Position numbers and translations under genes: made by a program. The notes under the pieces were generated by a model. It searched no databases. It was not told where the DNA came from and worked only from the letters and a program-made list of their open reading frames with translations. This document shows positions 11,836 through 21,732 of a stretch of DNA of 64,000 nt, one piece after another. Every line of letters begins with the position of its first letter. The stretch's first letter is position 1. This DNA is from Azadirachta indica. Lineage: Eukaryota; Streptophyta; Magnoliopsida; Sapindales; Meliaceae. The stretch is taken from positions 7,772,545 to 7,836,544 of the forward strand of contig CM040447.1 of the NCBI GenBank assembly GCA_022749755.1, in the 5' to 3' direction.

Positions 11836-14015
11836 TTAGACAAGCTTTATAATATTTTGTTCAACCATCCACTTGAGACTCCAGTGTTTTTCTTTTGCTG
11901 CACATTTATAAGACCAATACGCCCATCCAAAAGTTGCACACCCATAAACATCTAGCTGTGCTTTTGAAAATCTCTGGTAATCATTCGGGTTTTGTGCTCC
12001 ACTTACATTCAATGCACCAGTCCAGACCCCTGCAAAATCAGTACACAAATATCACATTTTTCTGCTACTTCCAAGTTAGAGTTCTTTTGCTGCATGCATA
12101 TTCAATTATGTTACTTCCTTACCAACAAAAATTAGAAGGCCATGGGAAGTGGTGAGAGCGCGGAGTTCAGAAGATCGTTGGTTGTAGACATAGTCGATCT
12201 TCTGTTGCGCGTTCTTCTTGTTGAAGTAATCGGTGTATTCGTAGTAGTAGTGCACGTCAATGACTACGCCACTTAGGCTGCTTGCAAATGGGAGGAGCTC
12301 CTTCGGATCAACCTTTCCTAGGCGATTTTAGAGGATCACATATGCAGTTTGAGCGTATTTCATCACAGCATCATACCCTGCCCGGTAATACTTTTTCAGG
12401 CTGTCAGAAATTTACACCCGGAGCACGGGCTCATTCATCAACTCGATTGCAACGAGACTTGATCGATTAGCATATCTGCTTGGATTGACAAAGTTCGTGT
12501 GACAATTCAGAAGAATTTTACTCAATTTGTACTATAAGGAAAGAAAATTAACAAGTATACTAAATTAACCTTGCAGCAAGAAAATCAATGACAGAAACAG
12601 TATCTGGTATCTAGGGATCTCCCCATTCCAGGAAAACATCTCGTCCTACTGTGATCATCATCGTGTTACGAACTTTGGACCGCGTGCAAATCAATAATCA
12701 CCTTCATTCCATCCTTCCTTTATTCATAAGCAGAGAAAATAAATAAGTACTTCACAAACATATAGATGAAAGAAAATGCTTAGAAAATGATGATTTGATG
12801 CTACTTACTGTGCCCAAGTAAAAGCGTTGTCTAAGGCTTTTAAGGAGCCCCCAACAAAAGGCTTTGGCAGCGTTGGAACCTGTGCTACCCACCATCCAAC
12901 AGGAATTCTCACAGCATTTATACTATTCGATGACACGAAATTGAAATCATCTTCGGTAATGTAACTGTTCCAATGAACCTAGATAGCAATTATACATATG
13001 AATCACTAATTTCTCTCACTTGAACAACTTGCTCAGAGTCATATGAATCTTATGTTTTAAATTCGATTCCTACCTGCATAACTTGTGGGGCTTTATCAGG
13101 GCCATAGCCGTTTGTGATCTGGTATTCACCTCTTGGTGCTTCATCCACAAAAATATGCATGTTGAATGCAGATGGATCTCCGTCATCCCAACTTGATCCT
13201 CTACACTCTGCAGTCAATCTTGTATCTGAAACAGCCTAATCACAGTGCCAAAAACAAATGAATCTAGAATCTTATTATTAATGATTTAATGATTTAAGTT
13301 CATGATTATTAATGATTCAAGTACATGGATAAAAAGCCCATTTGATGATCGGAGTCGAACCAGATTCAGATCATCACTTTTTCTTACAATCTGAAGTGTC
13401 TGAGCGTTCCCTGCTGCGGTTGAAGCTGCTACAAATCTTTTTCCTTAGTTTGATTAAACAGCCCAAAGAACAGCTTATTATTCACTGAAATTGAAAAATG
13501 TCTCACTGATCCTTCACAGCTGCATAATCCAAAATCAAACAAATGTTAATATGAATTACAAGATGATTACAGTGTTACATATGCTCAATTATAGCACAAA
13601 CCCTGAGAGTTTCCCAAGTTGAAGCAGAGCTGCGGTTGGCTACAACAACTGTCCCACCTCCATTTTCTGCAGATAAATACTTCTGCAGCTTTGTGGACAC
13701 GAACTGAACTTTCGTTCCATACTATCATGAATGAAATTCCAGGACTATAGATTATCAACAGATCAAGAAAATCCTGCAATATAACTAGGAATGAATTACT
13801 AGATATCAATGGAAAAATGGATTATGGCGGCGGTACCAGAAGATCTTTGCTGGGAATTCCATCAAAGAGAGTAGGTTCCATCCATTCCTCAAGTGACTAG
13901 CCAATGTCCAAGGTTCACTGCTTTCAGTGGCAAATTGAATTTGGAACTGTGAGCAAATGAAAGAGATTAAGCTTGAGAATAGAAGGAATGATAAGACAAC
14001 TTTCAAGCAAGCCAT
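11836..14015 (-). pseudogene. GH5 copy B, full-length but disabled
   Basis: All eight exons are recognisable (exon 1 about 14015-13838, exon 8 about 12030-11836), but the frame is broken repeatedly. In exon 1 the conserved Glu of LVTEGW reads as a TGA stop, and the preceding stretch is frameshifted. Exon 6 has TAG where copies C and F encode Asp in DIPDT. Exon 7 has lost one base just after MNEP, giving TAA soon after, and has a second TAA where the intact copies encode Ser in VILSNR. In exon 8 the GEW nucleophile position reads Val (GTC), so even a repaired frame would lack the catalytic nucleophile. The final exon itself is open and ends with the usual KLV-type tail. No functional enzyme is expected. 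Confidence 0.88.
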
Positions 14016-14212
14016 TATTACCAGTTTCTGCATTTTAAAAAGAAAAAGAACTGGTAAGTGAGGTCCGTTTATAAAGAATTGGAAGACGAAGTCAAGAAAA
14101 GTCTTCACACCAAAGAATTGCAATGAGCGTGCATAGAAGAAACTACTAGGAAATTGGTGAAAGTTATTAGGAAAATTTGACTGTAGATATATAATATTTC
14201 ACATTTAGTAAT

Positions 14213-15096
14213 TTTATTTTAGGGTAAAGAACAGTTTAGTCCTTAAAGTTTTGCCTAATAGGCGGATAAATTTCACTAATTACAAAAATATCTAAATAAG
14301 TGCCAATCCGTTAATTTGTACGGTCTATTTGGACAAAAAAGTATAATTTTATTGCTATATCTCTGTTGACTATCAATGTTTATTATCTCACGTGGAGAAC
14401 AACCCCCAAAGGCTGGCTGGGATAGTTTAAGCGCTTCAGTTTGCCTTGCGTCCCGGAATCGTAACACAAATTTTGGGGTTAGGTAAGGGGAATAAAAAAA
14501 ACTACTTCAGGCTTGCCCTACCCCTACCTTACACTTTTTAAAAAAATAAAAAATAATCTCACATGGTAAACAATATCCATGTCAATAAATTTAAAAAAAA
14601 TCTCAAATGGAAAACATTGTCCATGTCCATAAATTTTAGCTTCAAATTTCAAGGTTGAGTTTAATGAATATATTATTGATGATCACTAACCACTGTTATA
14701 ACATTATTCATTTGGGTCATTATAAATATTATTAAAATATTTATTAAACTTTTTACATAATTGTACCATTAACATTGTTGTTTCAGCAATAGTTAATCAT
14801 AAATCTGAAATTAAATTTTTGGGTATTAGAAATTTAATTTCAAATTTATGGTAACGGTGGCTCGACTAACGATGTTGATGGTATTATTATATAAAATATT
14901 TAACAATGATTTGAATGATATATATAATGATCCAAACGAATAATATTAAACAGTTGTTAATAGTAGTTGGCGGTGACGTTCAACAGTTCATTAAATTCAA
15001 CTGAACCTTTTTTTTTGGACTATTTTGTTACTAAGGAGACTTATCAAATTATTATGCCAAATTTTAAGGACTAAATATCCTTTACCCTTTATTTTA
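14213..15096. mobile_element. non-autonomous Mutator-type element (866 bp) with 9-bp TSD
   Basis: The element runs 14222-15087 and begins GGGTAAAG and ends CTTTACCC. The terminal inverted repeats can be followed for about 70 bp at roughly 70% identity; the best block is TTTAGTCCTTAAA against its complement. It is flanked by perfect 9-bp duplications TTTATTTTA at 14213-14221 and 15088-15096. GGG...CCC ends plus a 9-bp duplication are typical of the Mutator superfamily. There is no transposase ORF, so it is non-autonomous. The flank is low-complexity, so the duplication is somewhat less decisive than it looks. It sits about 200 bp upstream of broken copy B. Confidence 0.75.
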
Positions 15097-15445
15097 TATC
15101 ATTAAAATTTACATTTATATACATACCTCTGCACTAATAGTTACTTTAAAGGCTAAAGATGCTCTAATTTCTATTTTCTAAAAAAAATTTTAAATTATAA
15201 TTTTATAATTTTTATTCTTTAATATAGGTCTTAGATATTTTTATTTCTATTTATATACATAGTATAGCTCCCTGGAATTCAGCCATTGCATGTGACAAAA
15301 ACTTAAAAGACTTTTTGTGTACTAAATTGACTTGATCAATGCCTCTTTCAGGGGACCAAAGTCGTAAACTTCATAATTGATTTTTGTGTTAGATATTGAC
15401 AACAACAAAAAATTAGGATTATTGTGCTAGAACAATTAATATACA
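15097..15445. other. paralogous upstream flank of GH5 copy B
   Basis: Non-coding. Parts of it (about 15260-15440) are shared with 11200-11345 and, less completely, with 28230-28270, so it is old array-internal flank. It ends at the 5-bp target copy ATACA (15441-15445) of the LTR element. Confidence 0.5.
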
Positions 15446-16027
15446 TGTTGAAGTATGGCTTATTTTCAATACTCATCTGCAAAATTTGAAGTCGGTGATG
15501 ATCGGTGGAAAAAAATCGGCGGCCTTCATACATAAGAACTTACCTCAAATTGGTTTGATTTTTTTGACTTTTTAGCCCTTAATTAGGTTATAAGTAGAAG
15601 GTTTCTCTTATTTATAATGGCATCAAAAAAATTGAGAGAAAATGTAGAGAGGCAGAGCCAAAATCTCATAAACGAGTTGGAGAGTTGTTCTGAGGTTGAA
15701 GATCAAGTTTTTCATTCGGGTCCCCACCTTTGTAACATTTACAGTATTCCTTAAAATTTCTGTAAATTTTATATTTAAACCCATTTAAGTTTGTAGGTAT
15801 TTATAAGTTGTACCTAAATTCTGTATTATCTTTCAATTTGACTCTAATAGAGTATTTGAAGTGCTGAAGGACGTAAGTAATATTTACCGAATCTCGTTAA
15901 ATTTTTTGTGTGCTTTATTTTATATTATTACATGATTGTCAACTTTGCCATTATTTAGTTTTTTCAATTATTATATTTTATAAATTTTGTATTTAGGGAA
16001 TTATTAGATCATTAAAATATCTCAACA
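15446..16027. repeat. 5' LTR of the TRIM-like element
   Basis: 582-bp long terminal repeat, TGTTG...CAACA. Aligning its first ~95 bases with the 3' LTR by eye gives about 16 transitions and 1 transversion, so the element is old and methylation-driven decay is likely. Confidence 0.88.
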
Positions 16028-16162
16028 AGTGATATCAGAGCCAAAAGTTTACCTGGGTGGATATGTGCATAAGAAAAATTTTGTCAACAGGGCTATAATT
16101 GTCTAAGGAGTTTGGATTTTAAGTGGGACTATTATGACTCCTCCACAATTAAGGTGGAGATT

Positions 16163-16674
16163 TGTTGAAGTATGATTTATTTTCAACACCCAGTTGCAAA
16201 ATTTGAAGTCAATGGTGGTCAGTGGAGAAAAATCGGCGACCTCCACACGTAAGAGCTTACCTCAAATTGGCTTGATTTCTTTGATTTTTTGACCCTCAAT
16301 TAGGCTATAAATAAAAGGTTTCTCTTATTTGTAATGGCATCAAAAAAATTGAGAGAAAACAGACAGAGGTAGAGCAAAAATCCCATAAACAAGTTTGAGA
16401 ATTGTTTTGAGGTTGAAGACAGAGTTCCATTTAAGTTTGTAAATATTTGCATGTTATACCCAAATGTTGTATTATCTTTCAATTTGATCCTAATAGAATA
16501 TTTAAAGTAACCGAAGACATAGGTAATATTTACCGAACCTCGTTAAATTTTTTGTATCCTTTATTTTATGTTGTTGCATGATTGTCAACTTTACCATTAT
16601 TTAGTTTTTTTTAATTATTATATTTTATAAACTTTGTATTTAGAGAATTATTGAGTTATTAAAATATTTCAACA
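16163..16674. repeat. 3' LTR of the TRIM-like element
   Basis: 512-bp partner of the 5' LTR. It lacks a stretch of about 70 bp present in the 5' LTR near 15715-15785, where the 5' copy has TCGGGTCCCCACC. Confidence 0.88.
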
Positions 16675-16679
16675 ATACA

Positions 16680-17193
16680 AATTTATTATTGTTTTGACTA
16701 CTGGTAATTTTATCAAAAATTTACTAAGATAGTCGTTAGAAAACTTTATATGCTCACAGGAGCAGCTCAAATTTCTGCACTCATTTAAGCATTTTTTGTC
16801 CCATTTTTAAAGAAAAAATCTCCTTACACAAAGTGAGTATCAATAATTTTTTAATATTGATAGAAAAAAAGTTTCAGTCAAGACGATTCTTATTCTATCA
16901 CGTTATCCATATTCCATTTAATTAATTGGGGCAAACTCACTGACAAATTAACGCAGTTAGAAATTCTTTTTCTCTTGTCTTTGAATAAGTTCTTCGTATG
17001 AAGGTATGCATATTCTGAACGTATAAAAATTTCCTCCACTTGTCTTTGCATCTGGTTTTACTTTTACTAAATAAATAAAGCTTCGTCATTTTTATTTATA
17101 AGAATAAGTTAGAAGTAGTACATTTGGGTAGCTGTATATCTTAGACCCACCATTATTTATAGTTAAGAAGGTAATTAGTCCAAGGAAAGGACT
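16680..17193. other. 3' flank of GH5 copy C, paralogous to 28270-28786
   Basis: Non-coding. It shares blocks such as GGTAATTTTATCAAAAAT and TTTAATTAATTG with the 3' flank of copy F, so the two flanks descend from one ancestor. Confidence 0.6.
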
Positions 17194-19426
17194 CTAAACA
17201 AGCGTTATATAACCGTTTTCAATCATCCACTTGAGACTCCAGTGACGTTGTGCACATTTATAAGCCCAATAACCCCATCCAAAAGTTGCACGTCCATAAA
17301 CATCCAGCTGAGCCTTTCCAAATCTCTGGTAATCTTCCTTTGATGCACCATTCACATCCCATTCACAAGTCCATTCCCCTGAAAATTAAATCCACACCCA
17401 AATCTCACATTTAATTTTCTGCACGCTACTTCCAAGTTACAGCTTTTAATTTGTTCCATATATATATATATATATATATATACTTATATATATTTATATA
17501 TATTATTTACTAATGCTACTTGATTACTTACCAACGTAACTTAGAGGGCCATTAGAAATGGTGACAGCGCTGAGAGCAGAAGCTCGTTGATTGTTGATGT
17601 AATCAATGTTCTGTTGCACGTTCAAGTTCTTGAAGTTATCAGAGAATAAATTGTAGTAGTGCACATCAATAACTGCGCGACTTAGGCTGCTTGCAAACGA
17701 GAGCAGCTCCTTTGAATCAGCAGGTCCCAGACGATTTGAGAGAATCACGTATGCGTTTTGAGTGTATTTCCTCACAGCACTGTAACCTTGCTGGTAATAG
17801 TTTTTCAGGCTTTCTAAAGTTACACCCGGCGCAAGAGGTTCATTCATCAACTCAATCGCAACAAGACTTGAACGGTTAGCGTATCTGTTCAGATTAACAA
17901 AGTTCACATAACAGTTCAGTAAAATCTTACTTCATTTTTCCGGAAGGTAAGAAAATTAACAACTGTATTAAATTAACCTTGCAGCAAGATAATCTATGAC
18001 TGCAACAGTATCTGGTATGTCGGAATCTCCCCATTCCTGGAAACCATCTCTTGTCCCGCTGTGATCAAAACCATTTTGAGAACCTTGGACCGCATGCAAA
18101 TCAATAATCACCTTCATTCCATACTTCCTTTATTTGTTTGCGTGCAGAGGAAACAAATAAATAATACTTTAAAAACCAACAAATTAATGGGAGAAAATGC
18201 TTAGAGAATCATTTGATACTACTTACTGTGCCCAAGTGAAAGCATTGTCTAAGGCTTGCGAAGAGCCACCGACAAAAGGCTTTGGCGGCGATGGATCCTT
18301 AGCTATCCACCACCCAACAGGAACTCTCACCGCATTCACACCATTTGATGACAGAAACTTAAAATCATCATCTGTAATATAACTGTTCCAATGATCCTGG
18401 AAAGCATGTATACATAAAAATCAATTTAGTCCACTCGGCGAGATACATTGCTCAAAAGCATAGCAGCTCTGTTCATGTTTTAGACTTTAAATTCGGTCCT
18501 TACACGCATAACTTGTGGAGCTTTATCAGGGCCATAGCCGTTTGTTATTTGGTATTCACCTTGTAAAGTACTAACAATTTGCATTTTGAATACAGATGGA
18601 TCACTATCATCCCAGCTCGAACCTCCATAATCTGCAGTCAATCTTGTATCTGAAACAACCTAATCACATTGCCAAAAACCAAATGAAAGCAGAATCAATG
18701 CATTTCATCAGACACTTAGATAATGTACATGATTATTAATGATTTAAGTACCTGGATAAACAACCCATTTGATGCTTTGAGTCGGACCCGATTAGGATCA
18801 TCACTTTTTCTCACAATCTGAAATGTCTGAGCATATCCTGCTGTGGGTAAAGCTGCCACAAGTCTGTTTCCTTGGCCTTGATTAAACGGCCCAAAGAACT
18901 GCTTATTATTCACTCTGAAATTGAAAAATGTCTCATTGATCCTCCACAGCTGCATCATCCAAAATCAAATAAATGTTAACAAGAATTACAAAATGATTAC
19001 ATTATTTCGTATGCTTAATCACAGTACAAACCCTGAAAGTTTCCCAAGCTGAAGCAGAGCTGCGGTTAGCTACGACAATTGTCCCACCTCCATTTTCTGC
19101 ACATAAATACTTCTGCAGCTTTGTGGACATGAGCTGAACTTGAGTTCCATCCTACCATGAATCGAGAAATCATACATCGTAACTTGAAAACAGGAATCTT
19201 CATAAATTAACTCATCTACATATGAATGGACTGTTACCAGAAGATCTTTGTTGGGAATTCCATCAAAGCGAGAAGGTTTCATCCATCCCTCAGTGACAAG
19301 CCAATTTCCAAGATTCACAGATTTGAGTGGCAATGTGAAGTTGGAACTCCGAGCAAATGAAAGAGAGATTACACAGGAGAAGATGAAAAATGACAAGATA
19401 ATTGTCACGTAAGAATTGGAAGCCAT
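17194..19426 (-). CDS. GH5 beta-glucosidase / glucan 1,3-beta-glucosidase-like, copy C (intact)
   Basis: Eight exons join in frame: 19426-19238, 19151-19032, 18949-18752, 18659-18504, 18396-18227, 18127-17978, 17884-17532 and 17378-17194, giving 506 aa. The start MASN is preferred over an in-frame ATG 30 bp upstream, because that ATG lies almost at the TATA-equivalent position. Layout: signal peptide (about 1-26), LGNWLVTEGW, fascin-like domain (about 64-170), GH5 barrel with acid/base E343 in MNEP and nucleophile E447 in GEW. No stop or frameshift was found. Differences from copy F include HAVQGSQNGF in place of HAAQGSQNGN at the start of exon 6. The TATA equivalent (19463-19470) reads TACATAAA instead of TATATAAA. 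A Mutator-type arm begins 237 bp upstream. The coding sequence looks functional; the promoter may be weaker. Confidence 0.92.
17459..17510. repeat. TA-rich microsatellite in GH5 copy C intron 7
   Basis: Run of TA dinucleotides followed by interrupted TATATTTATATA in the intron between exons 7 and 8 of copy C. The same intron in copy F lacks the long run, so it expanded after the duplication. Confidence 0.7.
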
Positions 19427-19662
19427 TGTTGTAACTTGAAAAATGATAAGATTCAAGTTAAATTTATGTAGAGTTTGAGAAAGTCTTCAGACTTAAAGTG
19501 TTCAACTGCCTGATTTGGCAGGGCAGTGGAACTTTAGTGGTGTCATTGAAAGCTAGCTAGAATGTAGGAAGATCCTTTTGCCCTGCCCACTTTTTCATCT
19601 TGGACTTTTCTCTTTGCACATAGGATTTATCATCCAAGTCCTGATTTTTTATATTTTATTAA

Positions 19663-19890
19663 GGGATATTAAGAGATACCCCTGAAGTTTTAACCAAAGA
19701 CATATATTACGCTAAACATCTGAGATAAATAAATATCTCTTTAATATTTAGACAGAAAATAAATACCCCGAAGTTACTGGCATCCATGCAAAATGACTAT
19801 TGTGCCTTTAAATATTTAAAAAGCATATAAATTGATCATTTTATCCTTATTACTAACACATAATGACCAATATAATTTCTATTTGTGATA
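19663..19890. mobile_element. solo terminal arm of a Mutator-type element upstream of copy C
   Basis: Begins GGGATATTAAGAGATA and matches the left arm of the complete element at 23121 for about 215-225 bp. The flanking sequence on its left is also the same (TAGGATTTATCATCCAAGTCC at 19621 and 23080), so this is the same insertion, inherited by duplication. The rest of the element and its right arm are absent. The sequence changes to a CT/TA microsatellite at about 19900. Confidence 0.75.
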
Positions 19891-19892
19891 AT

Positions 19893-19900
<8 letters not shown>

Positions 19901-19933
<33 letters not shown>
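19901..19933. repeat. CT/TA compound microsatellite at a duplication junction
   Basis: Run of CT repeats followed by TA repeats. It lies exactly between the truncated Mutator-type arm (to its left) and DNA paralogous to the 3' flank of copy B (to its right, matching 11450 onward). Confidence 0.8.
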
Positions 19934-19935
<2 letters not shown>

Positions 19936-20332
19936 ATATTGACATTCTCTTTCCCATTTTTTTGTAGTCTTTTTATAATAGGTGAGTGTTAATAGGACTC
20001 CACCTTTTACCTATCCAGACTAAGGTAAACTCACTTGCAAATAAATTGGAGATTCTTACTTCTCTTATGCTTGAATATTCTTCTTATACCAAGGAATGCA
20101 TATTCTCAATATATAAAATCTAGAAAACACAATAACTTCGGACAACTAAAATTTGCTAAATGAGAATTTAATTTCTTCTAAGTAATGACAAAAGCTTCAT
20201 CATTTTTTTTTTCTGACAAGAAGTAACAAGTAAACTTAACTTTTGCCGTATGTAAGGAATCTTAAAACAGCGTTATTTATAATTAAGAGTTTACTCAGGG
20301 AAACTAGTGACCATAGATTGGAGTTTAGACAA

Positions 20333-21732
20333 GCTTTATAATATTTTGTTCAATCATCCACCTGATACTCCAGTGTTTTTCTTTTGCTGCACGTTTATAA
20401 GACCAATAGGCCTATCCAAAAGTTGCACATCTTGCTGTGCTTTTGAAAATCTTCGGAAATCCTGCATTGTTGCTCCCGTTATATTCTGGAGACTATTTTC
20501 AAAAATATATCACGTGACCATAACCATTTTTCGAACCTTGGATCCCCTGCAAATCAATAATCACCTTCATTCCATCCTCCCTTTATTCATAAGCAGAGAA
20601 AATAAATAAGTACTTCACAAACAAATAGATGAAAGGCGATGCTTCGAAAATGATTTGATAATACTTACTGTGCCCAAGTGAAAGCATTGTCTAAGGCTTT
20701 TAAGGAGACCCCAACAAAAGGCTCTGGCGGCATTGGATCCTCTGCTATCCACCATCCAACGGCAATTCTCACAGCATTTATACCATTGGATAACAGGAAA
20801 TTGAAACCATCTTCGGTAATGTAACTGTTCCAATGATCCTAGATAGCAATTATACATATGAATCACTAATTTCACTCACTTGAACAACTTGCTCACAGTC
20901 ATATTAATCTTATGTGAGCAAGATTATAGGCCGTTTGTGATCTGGTATTCACATCTTGGTGCTTCATCCATAAAAATATGCATGTTGAATGCAGATGGAT
21001 CACCGTCATCCCAACTTGATCCTCCATAATCTGCAGTCAATCTTGTATCTGAAACAGCCTAATCACGGTGCCAAAAACAAATGAATCTAGGATCTGATTA
21101 GTACTGATTTAACTACTTAAGTACATGATTATTAATTACTCAAGTACCTGGATAAAAAGTCCATTTGATGCACTAAGTCGAACCCGATTCGGATCATCAC
21201 TTTTTCTTACAATCTGAAATGTCTAAGCGTATCCTGCTGCAGTTGAGGCTGCTACAATTCTGTTTCCTTGGTTTGATTAAACAGCCAAAGAACTGCTTAT
21301 TATTCACTGAAATTGAAAAATGTCTCACTGATTCTCCACAGCTGCATAATCCAAAATCAAATAAATGTTAACTGAATTACAAGATGATTACAGCACTACA
21401 TGTTCTTAATTATAGCACAAACCCTGAAAGTTTCCCAAGCTGAAGCAGAGCTGCGGTTGGCTACAAACCACCTCCATTTTCTGCATGTAAATACCTCTGC
21501 AGCTTTGTGGACGTGAACTGAACTTTCGTTCCATCCTATAGTGAATCAAATTCCAGGACTATATATTATCAACAGATCAAGCAATATAACTTGCAATGAA
21601 TTATTAGATATCGATGGAAAAATGGATTATGGTAGTGGTACCAGAAGATCTTTGCTGGGAATTCCATATAAGAGAGTAGGTTCCATCCATTCCTTAGGTG
21701 ACTAGCCAATTTCCAAGGTTCACAGCTTTCAG
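20333..21732 (-). pseudogene. GH5 copy D, B-type, deleted and truncated
   Basis: A B-type paralogue: its exon 4 shares the B-only stretch that replaces STLQGEY-type sequence, and its 3' flank matches that of B. Pieces present are the exon 8 fragment (about 20340-20495), the last part of exon 6 (about 20512-20580), exon 5 (20670-20840), a shortened exon 4 (20925-21060), exon 3 (about 21151-21345), exon 2 (about 21425-21535) and part of exon 1 (21641-21732). Exon 7, which holds the MNEP acid/base Glu, and the GEW part of exon 8 are gone. Exon 1 stops abruptly, has the same LVT-stop lesion as B, and runs directly into copy E. It cannot encode an enzyme. Confidence 0.85.

Larger units (their letters stand above)
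15446..16674. mobile_element. TRIM-like miniature LTR retrotransposon, structurally complete
   Basis: Two direct LTRs, 15446-16027 (582 bp) and 16163-16674 (512 bp; about 70 bp shorter by an internal deletion), both start TGTTGAAG and end CAACA. The internal region is only 135 bp (16028-16162) and has no ORF. The primer-binding site TGATATCAGAGCC lies at 16030-16042, two bases after the 5' LTR, and differs by one base from the initiator-Met-tRNA consensus TGGTATCAGAGC. A polypurine tract AAGGTGGAGA lies just before the 3' LTR. A TATA-like TATAAATA lies in the 3' LTR near 16304. The element is flanked by perfect target duplications ATACA at 15441-15445 and 16675-16679. PBS and PPT style fit a Copia-type element. 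It can only move with enzymes supplied in trans. Confidence 0.9.

Noticed and set aside
14276..14467. 63-codon minus-strand frame as a small gene
   Set aside because: It lies inside the Mutator-type element and shows no recognised motif.
19424..19456. Upstream in-frame ATG as the true start of GH5 copy C (and the equivalents in E and F)
   Set aside because: It would place hydrophilic/mixed residues before the signal peptide and lies almost on the TATA-equivalent position; the MASN start fits the signal peptide and copy A.
19901..19933. Microsatellite as evidence of an assembly gap
   Set aside because: Neighbouring paralogy is explained by a biological rearrangement, though reads would be needed to exclude a mis-join; kept as a finding instead.
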